Notes: generated by a model from the letters alone, not told the origin. A DNA stretch of 64,000 nt from Magnetospirillum sp. ME-1 (GCF_002105535.1 NZ_CP015848.1:930907-994906); one strand, 5' to 3'; shown: positions 33,208-47,738, counted from the stretch's first letter. Made by a program: numbers and translations.

Positions 33208-34152
33208 ATGCCGCCGACCCCCATCCATTTCGCGGCCAAGGCCGACCTCGCCCGCGCGGTGGAGTCGTGGAAGCAATGGCTGGGGGCGGAAAAGCGGGCG
33301 TCCGGCCATACGCTGGACGGCTATGGCCGCGACCTTGCCGCCTTTCTGACCTTCCTGACCGGGCATCTGGGGGCCGAGCCCGATCTGGCCGCCCTGAACG
33401 GTCTGGGGGCGGGGGATTTTCGCGCCTTTCTGGCGCGGCGCACCGATGACGGGCTGGGGCGTTCGTCCCTGGCCCGGCTGATGAGCACGCTGCGCGGCTT
33501 CTTCAAGTTCCTCGACCGCCACGGGCTGGTCCACAACCCGGCCATCACGGCGGTGAAGTCGCCCCGCCCGCCCAAGTCGGTGCCCAAGCCGCTCGCCCCC
33601 GACGAGGCGCTGGAGGCCCTGGCCAGCGCCGGCGAGTTGCATGACGAGCCCTGGCTGGCGGCCCGCGACGTGGCTCTGTTCACCCTGCTCTACGGCGCCG
33701 GGCTGCGCCTGGGCGAAGCCCTGTCGCTCTTGCGCCGCGACCTGCCCCGCGGCGACACCATGGTCATCACCGGCAAGGGCAACAAGCAGCGCGTCGTGCC
33801 CGTCCTGCCGGTGGTCCGGGACGCCATCGCCGATTACCTGAAGCGCCTGCCCTATCCCGCCGATGCCGACATGCCGCTGTTCCTGGGCGCCCGCGGCGGC
33901 CCGCTCAATCCCGGCGTGGTGCAGCGGCAGATGCGCCGCCTTCGCCTGCTGATGGGCCTGCCCGACACCGCCACGCCGCACGCCCTGCGCCACTCCTTCG
34001 CCACCCACCTGCTGGCCGGCGGCGGGGATTTGCGGACCATCCAGGAATTGCTGGGCCATTCCTCGCTGTCCACCACCCAGCGCTATACCGAGGTGGATGC
34101 CGCCCGTCTCACCCGCGTCTACCGGGACGCCCATCCGAGGGCCAAGGCATGA
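33208..34152 (+). CDS. xerC: Site-specific tyrosine recombinase XerC
   Basis: XerC with XerD resolves chromosome dimers at dif. The 314-residue protein has the N-terminal SAM-like domain (RDLAAFLTFL, LARLMSTLRGFFKFL) and the complete catalytic set: R167 (GAGLRLGEALSL), K190 (TGKGNKQR), H258 and R261 (HALRHSFATHLLAGG), H284 (LGHSSLSTTQRYT) and Y293. It overlaps tsaE by four bases. The housekeeping neighbours argue against a phage integrase. Confidence 0.95.
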   Translation: MPPTPIHFAAKADLARAVESWKQWLGAEKRASGHTLDGYGRDLAAFLTFLTGHLGAEPDLAALNGLGAGDFRAFLARRTDDGLGRSSLARLMSTLRGFFKFLDRHGLVHNPAITAVKSPRPPKSVPKPLAPDEALEALASAGELHDEPWLAARDVALFTLLYGAGLRLGEALSLLRRDLPRGDTMVITGKGNKQRVVPVLPVVRDAIADYLKRLPYPADADMPLFLGARGGPLNPGVVQRQMRRLRLLMGLPDTATPHALRHSFATHLLAGGGDLRTIQELLGHSSLSTTQRYTEVDAARLTRVYRDAHPRAKA

Positions 34153-34619
34153 GCCTCGTCATCTCCTTCGATCTCCCCACCGAGGCCGACACCATGGCGC
34201 TGGGCCGCCGGCTGGCCGCCCTGGTCCGCCCCGGCGACGTCATCGCGCTTTCGGGCACGCTGGGCACCGGCAAGAGCACGCTCGCCCGCGCCCTGATCCG
34301 GGCGCTCACCGACGACGACGAGGAGGTGCCCAGCCCCACCTTCACCCTGGTGCAGCAATACGAGACCGAAGCGGGGCTGGTCTGGCATTTCGACCTCTAC
34401 CGCCTGGACAAGCCCGACGACGCCCTGGAACTGGACATCGAGGAGGCCTTCGCCGAGGGTATCAGCCTGATCGAATGGCCGGACCGGCTGGGGCCGCATC
34501 TGCCGCGCAAGCGCCTGGACGTTTCGCTGCAACAGGGCGAGGCCGGGCTGGGCCGCCACGCCACGCTCACCGCCTTTGGCCCCTGGGCCGAGCGCCTTGG
34601 AGATTTCCTGCATGAGTGA
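34149..34619 (+). CDS. tsaE: tRNA threonylcarbamoyladenosine biosynthesis ATPase TsaE
   Basis: TsaE is the ATPase that works with TsaB and TsaD to make t6A at position 37 of ANN-decoding tRNAs. The 156-residue protein has the P-loop SGTLGTGKS at residues 35-43, the VPSPTFTLVQQYE switch region, HFDLYRL and the LIEWPDRLG motif. It overlaps xerC by four bases and amgK by eight. Confidence 0.95.
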   Translation: MSLVISFDLPTEADTMALGRRLAALVRPGDVIALSGTLGTGKSTLARALIRALTDDDEEVPSPTFTLVQQYETEAGLVWHFDLYRLDKPDDALELDIEEAFAEGISLIEWPDRLGPHLPRKRLDVSLQQGEAGLGRHATLTAFGPWAERLGDFLHE

Positions 34620-35604
34620 CCGCGAGGACCTGATCCGCTCCTTCCTGACCAAGGCCGGTTGGGGCACGGCCAAGCGCGGAAAGCTGGCCGGCGACGCCAG
34701 CTTCCGCCATTACGACCGTCTGCTGCGCGGCACCGAGCCCGCCGTGCTGATGGACGCCCCGCCGCCCAAGGAGGACGTGCGACCCTTCGTGCGCATCGCC
34801 CGGCACCTGAAGGCGCTGGGCCTCTCCGCCCCCGATCTGCTGAGCGTTGACGAGGAGAACGGCCTGCTGCTGCTGGAAGACCTGGGCGACGCCACCTATA
34901 CCCGCCTGCTGGACGCCGATCACGACGAGGCGGCACTCTACGCCCTGGCCACCGACGTGCTGGCCGAGATCGCGGCCAGGCCCGATGCGGTACTGGCCGG
35001 CACGCCGCCCTATGACGACGAGCGCCTGCTGACCGAGGCCTGCCTGCTGACCGACTGGTACATGCCCGCCATGGCCGGCAAGGAAACCGAGGCGGGCGCG
35101 CGGGCCGAATACGTGGAGATCTGGCAGCGCCTGCTCCCCGTCGCCCGCATGGTCCCCGACACATTGGTGCTGCGCGACTTCCATGTGGACAACCTGATGC
35201 TGCTGGACCGCAAGGGCCTTGCCGCCTGCGGGTTGCTGGACTTCCAGGACGCGGTGATCGGGCCCATGACCTACGACCTGATGAGCCTGCTGGAAGATGC
35301 GCGCCGCGACATCGACCCGGTGATGATCGAGATCATGAAGGGCCGCTTCCTCAAGCGTTTCCCCCACATCGACCGCGCCGTGTTCGAGGCGTCGTGGGCG
35401 GTGATGGCCGCAAGCCGCCACGCCAAGGTGATCGGCATCTTCACCCGCCTGTGCCGGCGCGACGGCAAGCCCTCCTATCTGGTCCACATTCCCCGCGTCT
35501 GGCGCCTGCTGGAAGGGGCCTGCAAGCATCCGGTGCTGGCCGAGCTGACCCGGTGGCTGGACCGCCACATCCCCACGGAGACGCGCGGAGTGCCCGCCCC
35601 ATGA
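34612..35604 (+). CDS. amgK: Cell-wall amino sugar kinase AmgK (APH family)
   Basis: AmgK phosphorylates the anomeric position of N-acetylmuramic acid (and GlcNAc), part of a peptidoglycan recycling route that bypasses de novo UDP-MurNAc synthesis. The 330-residue protein has the APH-type phosphotransfer loop with D189 and N194 (LRDFHVDNLM) and the metal-binding LLDFQDAVIGPMTYDLMSLLEDAR block. The C-terminus (RLCRRDGKPSYLVHIPRVW) is typical of the AmgK group. ATG 34612 lies inside the tsaE end, and the stop overlaps murU (ATGA). Confidence 0.9.
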   Translation: MSDREDLIRSFLTKAGWGTAKRGKLAGDASFRHYDRLLRGTEPAVLMDAPPPKEDVRPFVRIARHLKALGLSAPDLLSVDEENGLLLLEDLGDATYTRLLDADHDEAALYALATDVLAEIAARPDAVLAGTPPYDDERLLTEACLLTDWYMPAMAGKETEAGARAEYVEIWQRLLPVARMVPDTLVLRDFHVDNLMLLDRKGLAACGLLDFQDAVIGPMTYDLMSLLEDARRDIDPVMIEIMKGRFLKRFPHIDRAVFEASWAVMAASRHAKVIGIFTRLCRRDGKPSYLVHIPRVWRLLEGACKHPVLAELTRWLDRHIPTETRGVPAP

Positions 35605-36305
35605 GCGCTCACATCACCCACGCCATGGTTCTGGCGGCGGGTCTCGGCCTGCGTATGCGGCCCATCACGCTGACTACGCCGAAGCCGCTGGTCAATGTCG
35701 CCGGACGCACCATGCTGGACCGGGCACTGGACCATGTGGAGCGCGCCGGCATCGACGAGATCGTGGTCAACACCCACTGGCTGGCCGACAAGGTGGCCGA
35801 GCATCTGGCGGGAAGGGGCGGCATCACCATCTCCCACGAGCCGGACCTGCTGGAGACCGGCGGCGGGGTGGCCAAGGCACTGCCCCATCTCGGCCATTCC
35901 TCGTTCTTCGTGGTCAACAGCGACATCATCTGGACCGATGGCGACGTGCCGGCGCTCACCCGCCTCGCCCGCATGTGGGACCCGGACCGCATGGACGCCC
36001 TGCTGCTGCTGCAAAAGGTGGAGACGGCCGTCGGCTACGAGGGCAAGGGCGACTTCTTCCTCGACGCAGCCGACGTGCCCCATCGCCGGGGCGAAGCCCC
36101 TTCGGCGCCCACCCTGTTCTCCGGCGTGCAGGTACTGCACCACCGCCTGTTCGAGGGCGCGCCCGAGGGCAAGTTCTCGCTCAACGTCCTCTACGACCGG
36201 GCGGCGGCGGCCAGACGCCTGTTCGGGCTGGTCCACGACGGCAGGTGGTACCACGTGGGAACGCCCGAGGCCCTGCCCGAGGTCGAGCGGCTGCTGTCGG
36301 CCTGA
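35601..36305 (+). CDS. murU: N-acetylmuramate alpha-1-phosphate uridylyltransferase MurU
   Basis: MurU turns MurNAc-1-phosphate and UTP into UDP-MurNAc, the step after AmgK. The 234-residue protein has the sugar nucleotidyltransferase signature (LAAGLGLRMRPITLTTPKPL, residues 11-30), the VNTHWLADKV block, ETGGGVAKALP and NSDIIW with the metal-binding aspartate. The C-terminal GRWYHVGTPEAL is also typical. The true start is ATG 35601, overlapping the amgK stop, and the longer upstream frame is spurious. Confidence 0.92.
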   Translation: MSAHITHAMVLAAGLGLRMRPITLTTPKPLVNVAGRTMLDRALDHVERAGIDEIVVNTHWLADKVAEHLAGRGGITISHEPDLLETGGGVAKALPHLGHSSFFVVNSDIIWTDGDVPALTRLARMWDPDRMDALLLLQKVETAVGYEGKGDFFLDAADVPHRRGEAPSAPTLFSGVQVLHHRLFEGAPEGKFSLNVLYDRAAAARRLFGLVHDGRWYHVGTPEALPEVERLLSA

Positions 36306-36311
36306 TCCCCC

Positions 36312-36415
36312 GTCATTCCGAGCGCATGCGAGGAATCTCATCCTGGACCGGCAGTGCCGATTCTGAAAAGCCGTTCCAGGATGAGATCCCTCCTCTCGTT
36401 GGTCGTCGGGATGAC
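36312..36415. repeat. Palindromic intergenic repeat, unit C
   Basis: This 104-base unit has arms GTCATTCCGAGCGCATGCGAGGAATCTC... and GAGATCCCTCCTCTCG...CGTCGGGATGAC. An inner inverted pair, TCCTGGA and TCCAGGA, lengthens the hairpin. It starts seven bases after the murU stop and could act as the end of that transcript. Confidence 0.85.
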
Positions 36416-36511
36416 AATTCAGAACCTCCCGGTATGACAATTCGGTTGGGGACCATTTGGCCCATTGCCCCCCGGCCTCGCCTCGGCTAAAAGATTTCGT
36501 CGTCGCAACGA

Positions 36512-36880
36512 ATGAGTGGATTGATGGGCGTTACCCTGAAACCGGTGCAAGCTCTCGACCTCTGGCGCGGAGCCATCGTCGAAAGCGTCCGGCGTGACGC
36601 TCCCGACCTGTCGGCCCGCCAGATGGCGCTGCTGCTCACCGTCTATCTCACGCCGCCGCCCCACACGGTGCGCGGCCTGGCGACCACGCTCAACATCTCC
36701 AAGCCGGCCATCACCCGCGCACTCGACCGCCTGACCGAGTTCGGTCTGGTCAAGCGCAAGGTGGACGACCAGGACCGCCGCTCGGTTCTGATCCAGCGCA
36801 CGGTCAAGGGCTCGGTGTTCCTGCGCGAATTCGGCGAGATCATCGTCGTCGCCGGCGCGGACGCCGCCGAGGCGGGCTGA
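36512..36880 (+). CDS. MarR-family winged-helix regulator
   Basis: The 122-residue protein has one winged helix-turn-helix: RQMALLLTVYLTPPPHTVRG, then LATTLNISKPAITRALDRL as the recognition region and the wing RKVDDQDRRSVLIQ. It lacks the long C-terminal dimer helix of classical MarR proteins, so it is a short form. The ligand and targets are unknown. The start may be ATG 36512 or ATG 36524. It stands alone between two repeat units. Confidence 0.85.
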   Translation: MSGLMGVTLKPVQALDLWRGAIVESVRRDAPDLSARQMALLLTVYLTPPPHTVRGLATTLNISKPAITRALDRLTEFGLVKRKVDDQDRRSVLIQRTVKGSVFLREFGEIIVVAGADAAEAG

Positions 36881-36891
36881 GTTTCCGAATT

Positions 36892-36978
36892 GTCATCCTG
36901 AGGCGAAGCCGAAGGATCTTTCAGCCTGAGGCGGGAGCCGCCCATGCGTGAAAGACTCTTCGCGCTGCTCAGAGTGAC
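36892..36978. repeat. Palindromic intergenic repeat, unit D (divergent)
   Basis: This shorter unit of 87 bases begins GTCATCCTGAGGCGAAGCCG and ends in CTGCTCAGAGTGAC. The arms are clearly related to the family but contain several differences from each other. It lies between the MarR gene and the 3' end of the SRP RNA gene, which converge here. Confidence 0.75.
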
Positions 36979-37002
36979 ACGCACACCGGATGTATGGAAA
37001 GG

Positions 37003-37106
37003 GTGGGAGACCGGACACGACCCGGACCGGAAATCGTTACGGCTGCTTCCTTCCGGACCTGACCGGGTTGGCGACGGGTCCGTCCATGCCGATCTCCCGG
37101 GGCGGA
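37003..37106 (-). ncRNA. ffs: Signal recognition particle RNA (4.5S type)
   Basis: The minus strand holds the domain IV signature GGTCAGGTCCGGAAGGAAGC (within 37043-37064), with its GGAA tetraloop and the Ffh-binding bulges. Flanking sequences pair into the long hairpin: GGGAGA near 37092-37097 pairs with TCTCCC near 37005-37010, and CGGACCCG pairs with the CGGTCCGGG stretch. The RNA is about 100 nt and forms the cytoplasmic SRP with Ffh to target membrane proteins. Exact ends are estimated. Confidence 0.92.
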
Positions 37107-37149
37107 CCATAAGAGCAACCGGCAGCCCATTGCAAGGCCGATTCGAGTC

Positions 37150-39576
37150 ATGACCCGCATCCTCGCCGTCCTCGGCCCCACCAATACCGGCAAGACCCAC
37201 TTCGCCATGGAGCGCATGCTGGCCCATGCCAGCGGCATGATCGGCTTTCCCCTGCGGCTCCTGGCGCGCGAGAACTACGACCGCATCGTGCGCCTCAAGG
37301 GCGCGGGCCAGGTGGCACTGATCACCGGCGAGGAGAAGATCATCCCGCCCCATCCGCGCTGGCTGGTCTGCACGGTGGAATCCATGCCGCTGGACCGGAG
37401 GGTGGCGTTCCTGGCCGTGGACGAGATTCAGCTCTGCGCCGATCCTGAGCGCGGCCACATCTTCACCGACCGCCTGCTGCATGCCAGGGGCGATGCCGAG
37501 ACCCTGTTCCTGGGGGCCGAGACCATCAAGCCCCTGATCCGCCGGCTGGTGCCGGGCGTCGAGTTCATGAGCCGTCCGCGCTTTTCCCAGCTGAGCCATG
37601 TGGGGGCGAAGAAGCTGGGCCGCCTGCCGCCGCGCTCGGTGCTGGTGGCGTTTTCGGCCGCCGAGGTCTATTCCATGGCCGAGTTCGTCCGCCGCTCCAG
37701 GGGCGGCGCGGCGGTGGTGCTGGGCGCGCTTTCCCCTCGCACCCGCAACGCCCAGGTGGGCATGTACCAGGCGGGCGAGGTGGACTACATCGTCGCCACC
37801 GACGCCATCGGCATGGGGCTCAACATGGACGTGGACCATGTGGCCTTCGCGTCCTTGCGCAAGTTCGACGGACGCGCCCCCCGCCCGCTGGAGCCCACCG
37901 AGATCGCCCAGATCGCCGGCCGCGCCGGGCGGCACATGAACGACGGCACCTTCGGCACCACGCTGGACGCCGGGACCATCGCGCCCGAAATCGCCGAGCA
38001 GGTGGAGACCCACCGCTTCGATCCCTTGAAGACCCTCTACTGGCGCAATTCCGACCTGCGCTTCGCCTCCGTCCCCGCCCTTCTGGCCAGCCTGGACCGG
38101 CCGCCGGAGAAACCCGGCCTGCTGCGCGCCCGCGACGCCGACGACCAATTGGCGCTGGCGGCGCTGTCCCAGGACGAGGAGATCGTGAAGCTCGCCAATC
38201 ACCCCGAGCGGGTCAGGCTGCTGTGGGAGGTCTGCCGCGTCCCCGATTTCCGCAAGGTGATGGACGAATCCCACACCCGCCTGCTGGGCCGTATCTTCCG
38301 CCATCTGGCCGCACCCAAGGGGCGGCTGCCCACCGACTGGCTGGCCGAGAACATCAGGCGCATCGACCGCACCGACGGCGAGTTGGACGCCATCGTCCAG
38401 AGAATCGCCAACATCCGCACCTGGACCTACGTCTCCCATCGCAGCGACTGGGTCGCCGAGTCCGCCCATTGGCAGGAGGTGACCCGCGGCGTCGAGGACC
38501 GCCTGTCCGACGCTCTGCACCAGCGCCTCACCAACCGCTTCGTCGACAAGCGCACCGCCGTTCTGGTGCGGCGCATGAGGGACGGCGACGGCATGGAGGC
38601 CGAGATCGGCGACGGGGGCGAGGTACGGGTGGAAGGCGAGTTCGTCGGCCGCCTCAAGGGCTTTTGCTTCGAGGCCGACAAGGCCGAGACGGGCGCGGCG
38701 GCGCGCACCATGCAGGCCGCCGCGCTCCGCGCCCTGGTCCCCGAGGTGGAGCGCCGCCTGGCCCAGGCCCTGGCCGACCCGCCCGAGGCCTTCGACCTGG
38801 ATCCGGACGGTCTGTCATGGCGCGGCGAAGTCCTGGCCCGCCTCGCCCCCGGTTTCGACGCCCTGCATCCCCAGGTGGAGGCGCCGCTGGGTGAGTTGCT
38901 GCCGCCCAAGGGCCGCGAGCGCCTGCGCAAGAAGCTGGGCGAGGTCTTGGGACTTTGGCTGGCCGCCCGCCTGCCCACGCTGTTCCGCCTGCCCGATGCC
39001 CCGCTCACGGGCGCGGCGCGGGGACTGGCCCACCAACTGGCCGAGGGGCTGGGCTCCATGCAAGCCGACGAATCCCTGGTCCGCACCCTGTCCCAGGATG
39101 ATTCCCTGGCGCTGGCCCGCCTGGACATCCGGGTGGGGCGGCACGGGCTTTACATCCCCGCTCTTCTGAAGCCCAAGGCGCAGGCCCTGCGCGCCCTGCT
39201 GTGGCGCATCCACACCGGAGCTCCCGCCCCCGGCATCCCCGGCCCCCGTCCGGCGGTGATGGTGCCCGACGGCGTGCCCGCCGCCTTCTACGAAGCGGTG
39301 GGCTATGGCGTGCTGGGCAAGGTGGCGGTGCGCCGCGACGTGCTCGAACGCTTCGCCGCCCTGGCGCGTGCGAGCGCCCATTCCGGCCCTTTCCAGCCCA
39401 GCCACGAGATGCACTCGGCGCTGGGTCTGGGAATCGAGGCCACGGAAAGCGCGCTGGGCGCCCTGGGTTATGTGAAGGCGGGCGACGGGTTCAGGACGGG
39501 CAGGAAACCCCGACGCAAGGTCCGGCCGGACAAGCCCTCGGATTCGCCCTTCGCGGTGTTGAAGCAGCCGCGCTGA
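37150..39576 (+). CDS. SUV3-like ATP-dependent helicase
   Basis: The 808-residue protein resembles the mitochondrial RNA helicase SUV3 and its alphaproteobacterial relatives. It has the P-loop GPTNTGKTH near residue 9, the box VDEIQLCAD, motif Ia/II spacing typical of the family, and motif VI in QIAGRAGRHMNDG. The second half is the large SUV3 C-terminal region, with an alanine- and proline-rich end and a basic tail (GRKPRRKVRPDK). In mitochondria SUV3 works with PNPase in RNA decay; the bacterial form is little studied. It is monocistronic, starts 44 bases from the SRP RNA 5' end in the opposite direction, and is followed by repeat unit E. Confidence 0.88.
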   Translation: MTRILAVLGPTNTGKTHFAMERMLAHASGMIGFPLRLLARENYDRIVRLKGAGQVALITGEEKIIPPHPRWLVCTVESMPLDRRVAFLAVDEIQLCADPERGHIFTDRLLHARGDAETLFLGAETIKPLIRRLVPGVEFMSRPRFSQLSHVGAKKLGRLPPRSVLVAFSAAEVYSMAEFVRRSRGGAAVVLGALSPRTRNAQVGMYQAGEVDYIVATDAIGMGLNMDVDHVAFASLRKFDGRAPRPLEPTEIAQIAGRAGRHMNDGTFGTTLDAGTIAPEIAEQVETHRFDPLKTLYWRNSDLRFASVPALLASLDRPPEKPGLLRARDADDQLALAALSQDEEIVKLANHPERVRLLWEVCRVPDFRKVMDESHTRLLGRIFRHLAAPKGRLPTDWLAENIRRIDRTDGELDAIVQRIANIRTWTYVSHRSDWVAESAHWQEVTRGVEDRLSDALHQRLTNRFVDKRTAVLVRRMRDGDGMEAEIGDGGEVRVEGEFVGRLKGFCFEADKAETGAAARTMQAAALRALVPEVERRLAQALADPPEAFDLDPDGLSWRGEVLARLAPGFDALHPQVEAPLGELLPPKGRERLRKKLGEVLGLWLAARLPTLFRLPDAPLTGAARGLAHQLAEGLGSMQADESLVRTLSQDDSLALARLDIRVGRHGLYIPALLKPKAQALRALLWRIHTGAPAPGIPGPRPAVMVPDGVPAAFYEAVGYGVLGKVAVRRDVLERFAALARASAHSGPFQPSHEMHSALGLGIEATESALGALGYVKAGDGFRTGRKPRRKVRPDKPSDSPFAVLKQPR

Positions 39577-39640
39577 GAATTGGGCAGCCGCCCAAACCCG
39601 CTTGGAGGCATGCCTTCCAAACCTCTCTTTGCTTTTGTCT

Positions 39641-39738
39641 GTCATCCCGAGCGTATGCGAGGGATCTCATCCTGGAACAGCACTCCAGGACCGGCACCGC
39701 CAGGCCGGACGGAGATCCTTCGCTGCGCTCAGGATGAC
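39641..39738. repeat. Palindromic intergenic repeat, unit E
   Basis: The 98-base unit begins GTCATCCCGAGCGTATGCGA and ends TTCGCTGCGCTCAGGATGAC. It lies between the converging helicase and pccR genes and stops 11 bases before the pccR stop codon. Confidence 0.85.
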
Positions 39739-39749
39739 AAACGATGCCT

Positions 39750-41174
39750 TTACGCAAACAGATATGGCACGAACGACCGGTTGTTCTCGTCCACGCTGAT
39801 ATGGCTGCCGATGGGGGGGAAGGCGCGCTGGCGGCAATCGTCGCGCTCGCAGATGCGGCAATTGACGCCGATGGGCACGGCGGCCTGCTCGGAGGCGAGG
39901 TCGAGGCCGGCGGAATAGACCACGTCGGCGGCGTAGGCCGTCTCGCAGCCCAGACCCACGGCGAAATGGCGGTCGGGACGCAAGTAGGAACCGCCGCGTT
40001 TCGACACCGTGCGGGCGACGCAGATATAGGAGATGGAATCGGGCATGCGGGCCAACTGCACCAGGATCTTGCCGGGGCGGGCGAAGGCCTCGTGCACGTT
40101 CCACAAGGGGCAGGCGCCGCCGAAGCGGGTGAAGTGGAAGCGCGTCGCCGAATGCCGCTTGGTGATGTTGCCGGCCATGTCGACGCGCACGAAATAGAAC
40201 GGCACGCCGCGTGCGCCGGGGCGCTGCAGGGTGGACAGGCGATGGGCCACCTGCTCGAAGCTGGCGCCGAAGCGGCTTTGCAGCTGCTCGATGTCGTGGC
40301 GCAGCAGCTTGGCCTGATTGGCGAAGGCCATGTAGGGCATCACCAGGGCGCCGGCGAAGTAATTGGCCAGCCCCACCCGGCAGATGGAGCGCGCGTCGTC
40401 CGACGACAGCTTGGCGCCGCCCACCACCTCCTCGATCAGTTCGTGATAGGCCAGCAGCGCCACCTGATGGGCCAGCTGGAAGGTGCGGCTGGGCACCGAC
40501 AGCAGCGCGGAAAGGGACAGCGAGCCCGCGCCCGGCTCGAAGGTGCGCATGCCCGCCGTGTCGTCCTCGGCGACGATGCGCACGCGCACGCCGTGGCGGT
40601 TTTCCAGATAGGCCACCAGATCGTTGTGCATCTGGCCCAGGCGGAAGCCCTCGGCCTCCACCAGCGCTTCCGCCGCCTCGTCCAGGGTGCCGAAGTAGTT
40701 GTTGCAGTAATAGAAGAAGTCCCGAACCTCCTCGTAGGGGAAATGGGCGTGGCCGCCCCGCTCTTCCCCCGTGGCCGAGGACAGGTTCTCGGTCAGCGAC
40801 TGCATGCGCTCGTCCAGCTGGCGGAAGGTCTGGTAGAGGGTCAGCACCCTCTTGGCCAGTTCCGGCGAGGCCGAGGCGGCGTTCCGGAGCTCGGACAGGC
40901 CGATGGAGCCCGAGCCGAACACCGGATCGTTCAGCGCCTCGCGCAGATCGGCCACCAGACGGGATTCCTCGTCCTCCACCAGGGTGGCGAGGTCCACGTC
41001 CAGCACCTTGGCGATGCGCAGCAGCACCGGCACCGTCAGCGGGCGCTGGTTGTTTTCGATCTGGTTGAGATAGCTGGGCGACACCTCCAGCAGCGCGGCG
41101 AGCGCCGCCTGGGACAGCTTCTTGCCGTCGCGCAGCCGCCGGAGCTTGTAGCCGAGAAACAGTTTCTTGTTCAT
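39750..41174 (-). CDS. pccR: Short-chain fatty acyl-CoA regulator, PccR/ScfR family
   Basis: The 474-residue protein has an N-terminal XRE helix-turn-helix (LRRLRDGKKLSQAALAALLEVSPSYLNQIE, described here by its start and end positions 12-41), then an IrrE/ImmA-like region (LAYHELIEEVVGGAKLS) and a C-terminal DUF2083 domain with conserved cysteines (CRICERDDCRQRAFP). This architecture is that of RamB, PrpR and PccR, which sense short acyl-CoAs. In Rhodobacter, PccR controls propionyl-CoA carboxylase. The gene diverges from pccB, and TTCGCAA-type motifs fill the shared promoter region. ATG 41174 or ATG 41180 could be used. Confidence 0.9.
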   Translation of the reverse strand: MNKKLFLGYKLRRLRDGKKLSQAALAALLEVSPSYLNQIENNQRPLTVPVLLRIAKVLDVDLATLVEDEESRLVADLREALNDPVFGSGSIGLSELRNAASASPELAKRVLTLYQTFRQLDERMQSLTENLSSATGEERGGHAHFPYEEVRDFFYYCNNYFGTLDEAAEALVEAEGFRLGQMHNDLVAYLENRHGVRVRIVAEDDTAGMRTFEPGAGSLSLSALLSVPSRTFQLAHQVALLAYHELIEEVVGGAKLSSDDARSICRVGLANYFAGALVMPYMAFANQAKLLRHDIEQLQSRFGASFEQVAHRLSTLQRPGARGVPFYFVRVDMAGNITKRHSATRFHFTRFGGACPLWNVHEAFARPGKILVQLARMPDSISYICVARTVSKRGGSYLRPDRHFAVGLGCETAYAADVVYSAGLDLASEQAAVPIGVNCRICERDDCRQRAFPPIGSHISVDENNRSFVPYLFA

Positions 41175-41204
41175 GACCATAGGTTATAACCGCAGCCACC
41201 GATC

Positions 41205-41303
41205 TTCGCAACCTTAGCAACTTCGCAGAGCGGTGTTGCGAAGACCTTCGCAACACCGCCCTTTTCCCCGCGACTCCTGTTGCAGCCATGGGGCTTTGCG
41301 AAT
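41205..41303. promoter_or_regulatory. Cluster of TTCGCAA/TTGCGAA motifs between pccR and pccB
   Basis: Five related sites occur at 41205-41211, 41222-41228 (last base different), 41236-41242, 41247-41253 and 41297-41303. The third and fourth are inside a perfect inverted repeat with 14-bp arms, 41230-41259 (GCGGTGTTGCGAAG, AC, and its complement). PccR and RamB relatives bind TTTGCAAA-like sequences, so these are good operator candidates. The palindrome is followed by CCTTTT on the plus strand, so a hairpin acting in the pccB leader is an alternative. Confidence 0.65.
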
Positions 41304-41347
41304 AAGACCGACGCCAATGTCACTCTGCCCGCCGGAGGCCCGCGTCC

Positions 41348-42886
<1,539 letters not shown>

Positions 42887-42899
42887 GGGGGACGATCAT

Positions 42900-44887
<1,988 letters not shown>

Positions 44888-44891
<4 letters not shown>

Positions 44892-45547
44892 GCAAGGTCC
44901 CGGGCATCGACCGCCTTCTGGCCAATAACAAGGCCTGGGCAGAGGAGACCGAGCGCAGCAAGCCCGGCTTCTTCTCCCATCTGGCGCAACAGCAGACCCC
45001 GGGATATCTTTGGATCGGCTGCGCCGATTCGCGGGTTCCGGCCAACGAGATCGTTGGCCTGGAACCCGGCGAGGTGTTCGTCCACCGCAACGTGGCCAAT
45101 CTGGTCCATCACGCGGACATGAACTGCCTGTCGGTGCTGCAATACGCCATCGACGTGCTGAAGGTGGAACACATCATCGTCTGCGGCCATTACGGCTGCG
45201 GCGGGGTGCGGGCCGCGCTCCAGGATGCACGGCTGGGCGTCACCGAGTACTGGATCCGTCCGGTGCGCGACATCTGCGAATGCCACCGGCACGAGTTGGA
45301 CATGCTGCCCAGCGAGGCGGCCCGGGTGGACCGGCTGTGCGAGCTGAACGTCATGCAGCAGGTCCGCAACCTGTGCCGCTCGCCGGTCATCCAGGATGCA
45401 TGGAGCCGCGGCCAGCAGCTGGAAATCCATTCCTGGGTCTATGGCCTGACCGACGGTCTGGTCCGCACCCTGGGCCCGGTGGTGGCCGGCCTGAAGTCGT
45501 TGGATGAATTCGGCGCCTCCTACCTGATGCGTGGCGCGGCGTTTTAA
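44888..45547 (+). CDS. Beta-class carbonic anhydrase
   Basis: This enzyme interconverts CO2 and bicarbonate. The 219-residue protein has the zinc and catalytic residues of the beta class: C45, D47 and R49 in GCADSR, and H101 and C104 in CGHYGCGG. Translation is coupled to pccA by the ATGA overlap, and mcm follows 21 bases later. Because PccA consumes bicarbonate, local supply is the obvious role, although this is inferred from position only. Confidence 0.94.
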
Positions 45548-45567
45548 GAAGAGAAGGGAGAGGGACG

Positions 45568-47718
<2,151 letters not shown>

Positions 47719-47738
47719 TTTCGGGCCTAGCGGTATTG

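Noticed and set aside
33208-34152. xerC as the integrase of a prophage
   Set aside because: It sits among housekeeping genes (DUF484, tsaE) in the normal chromosomal order, 16 kb from the phage-like cluster.
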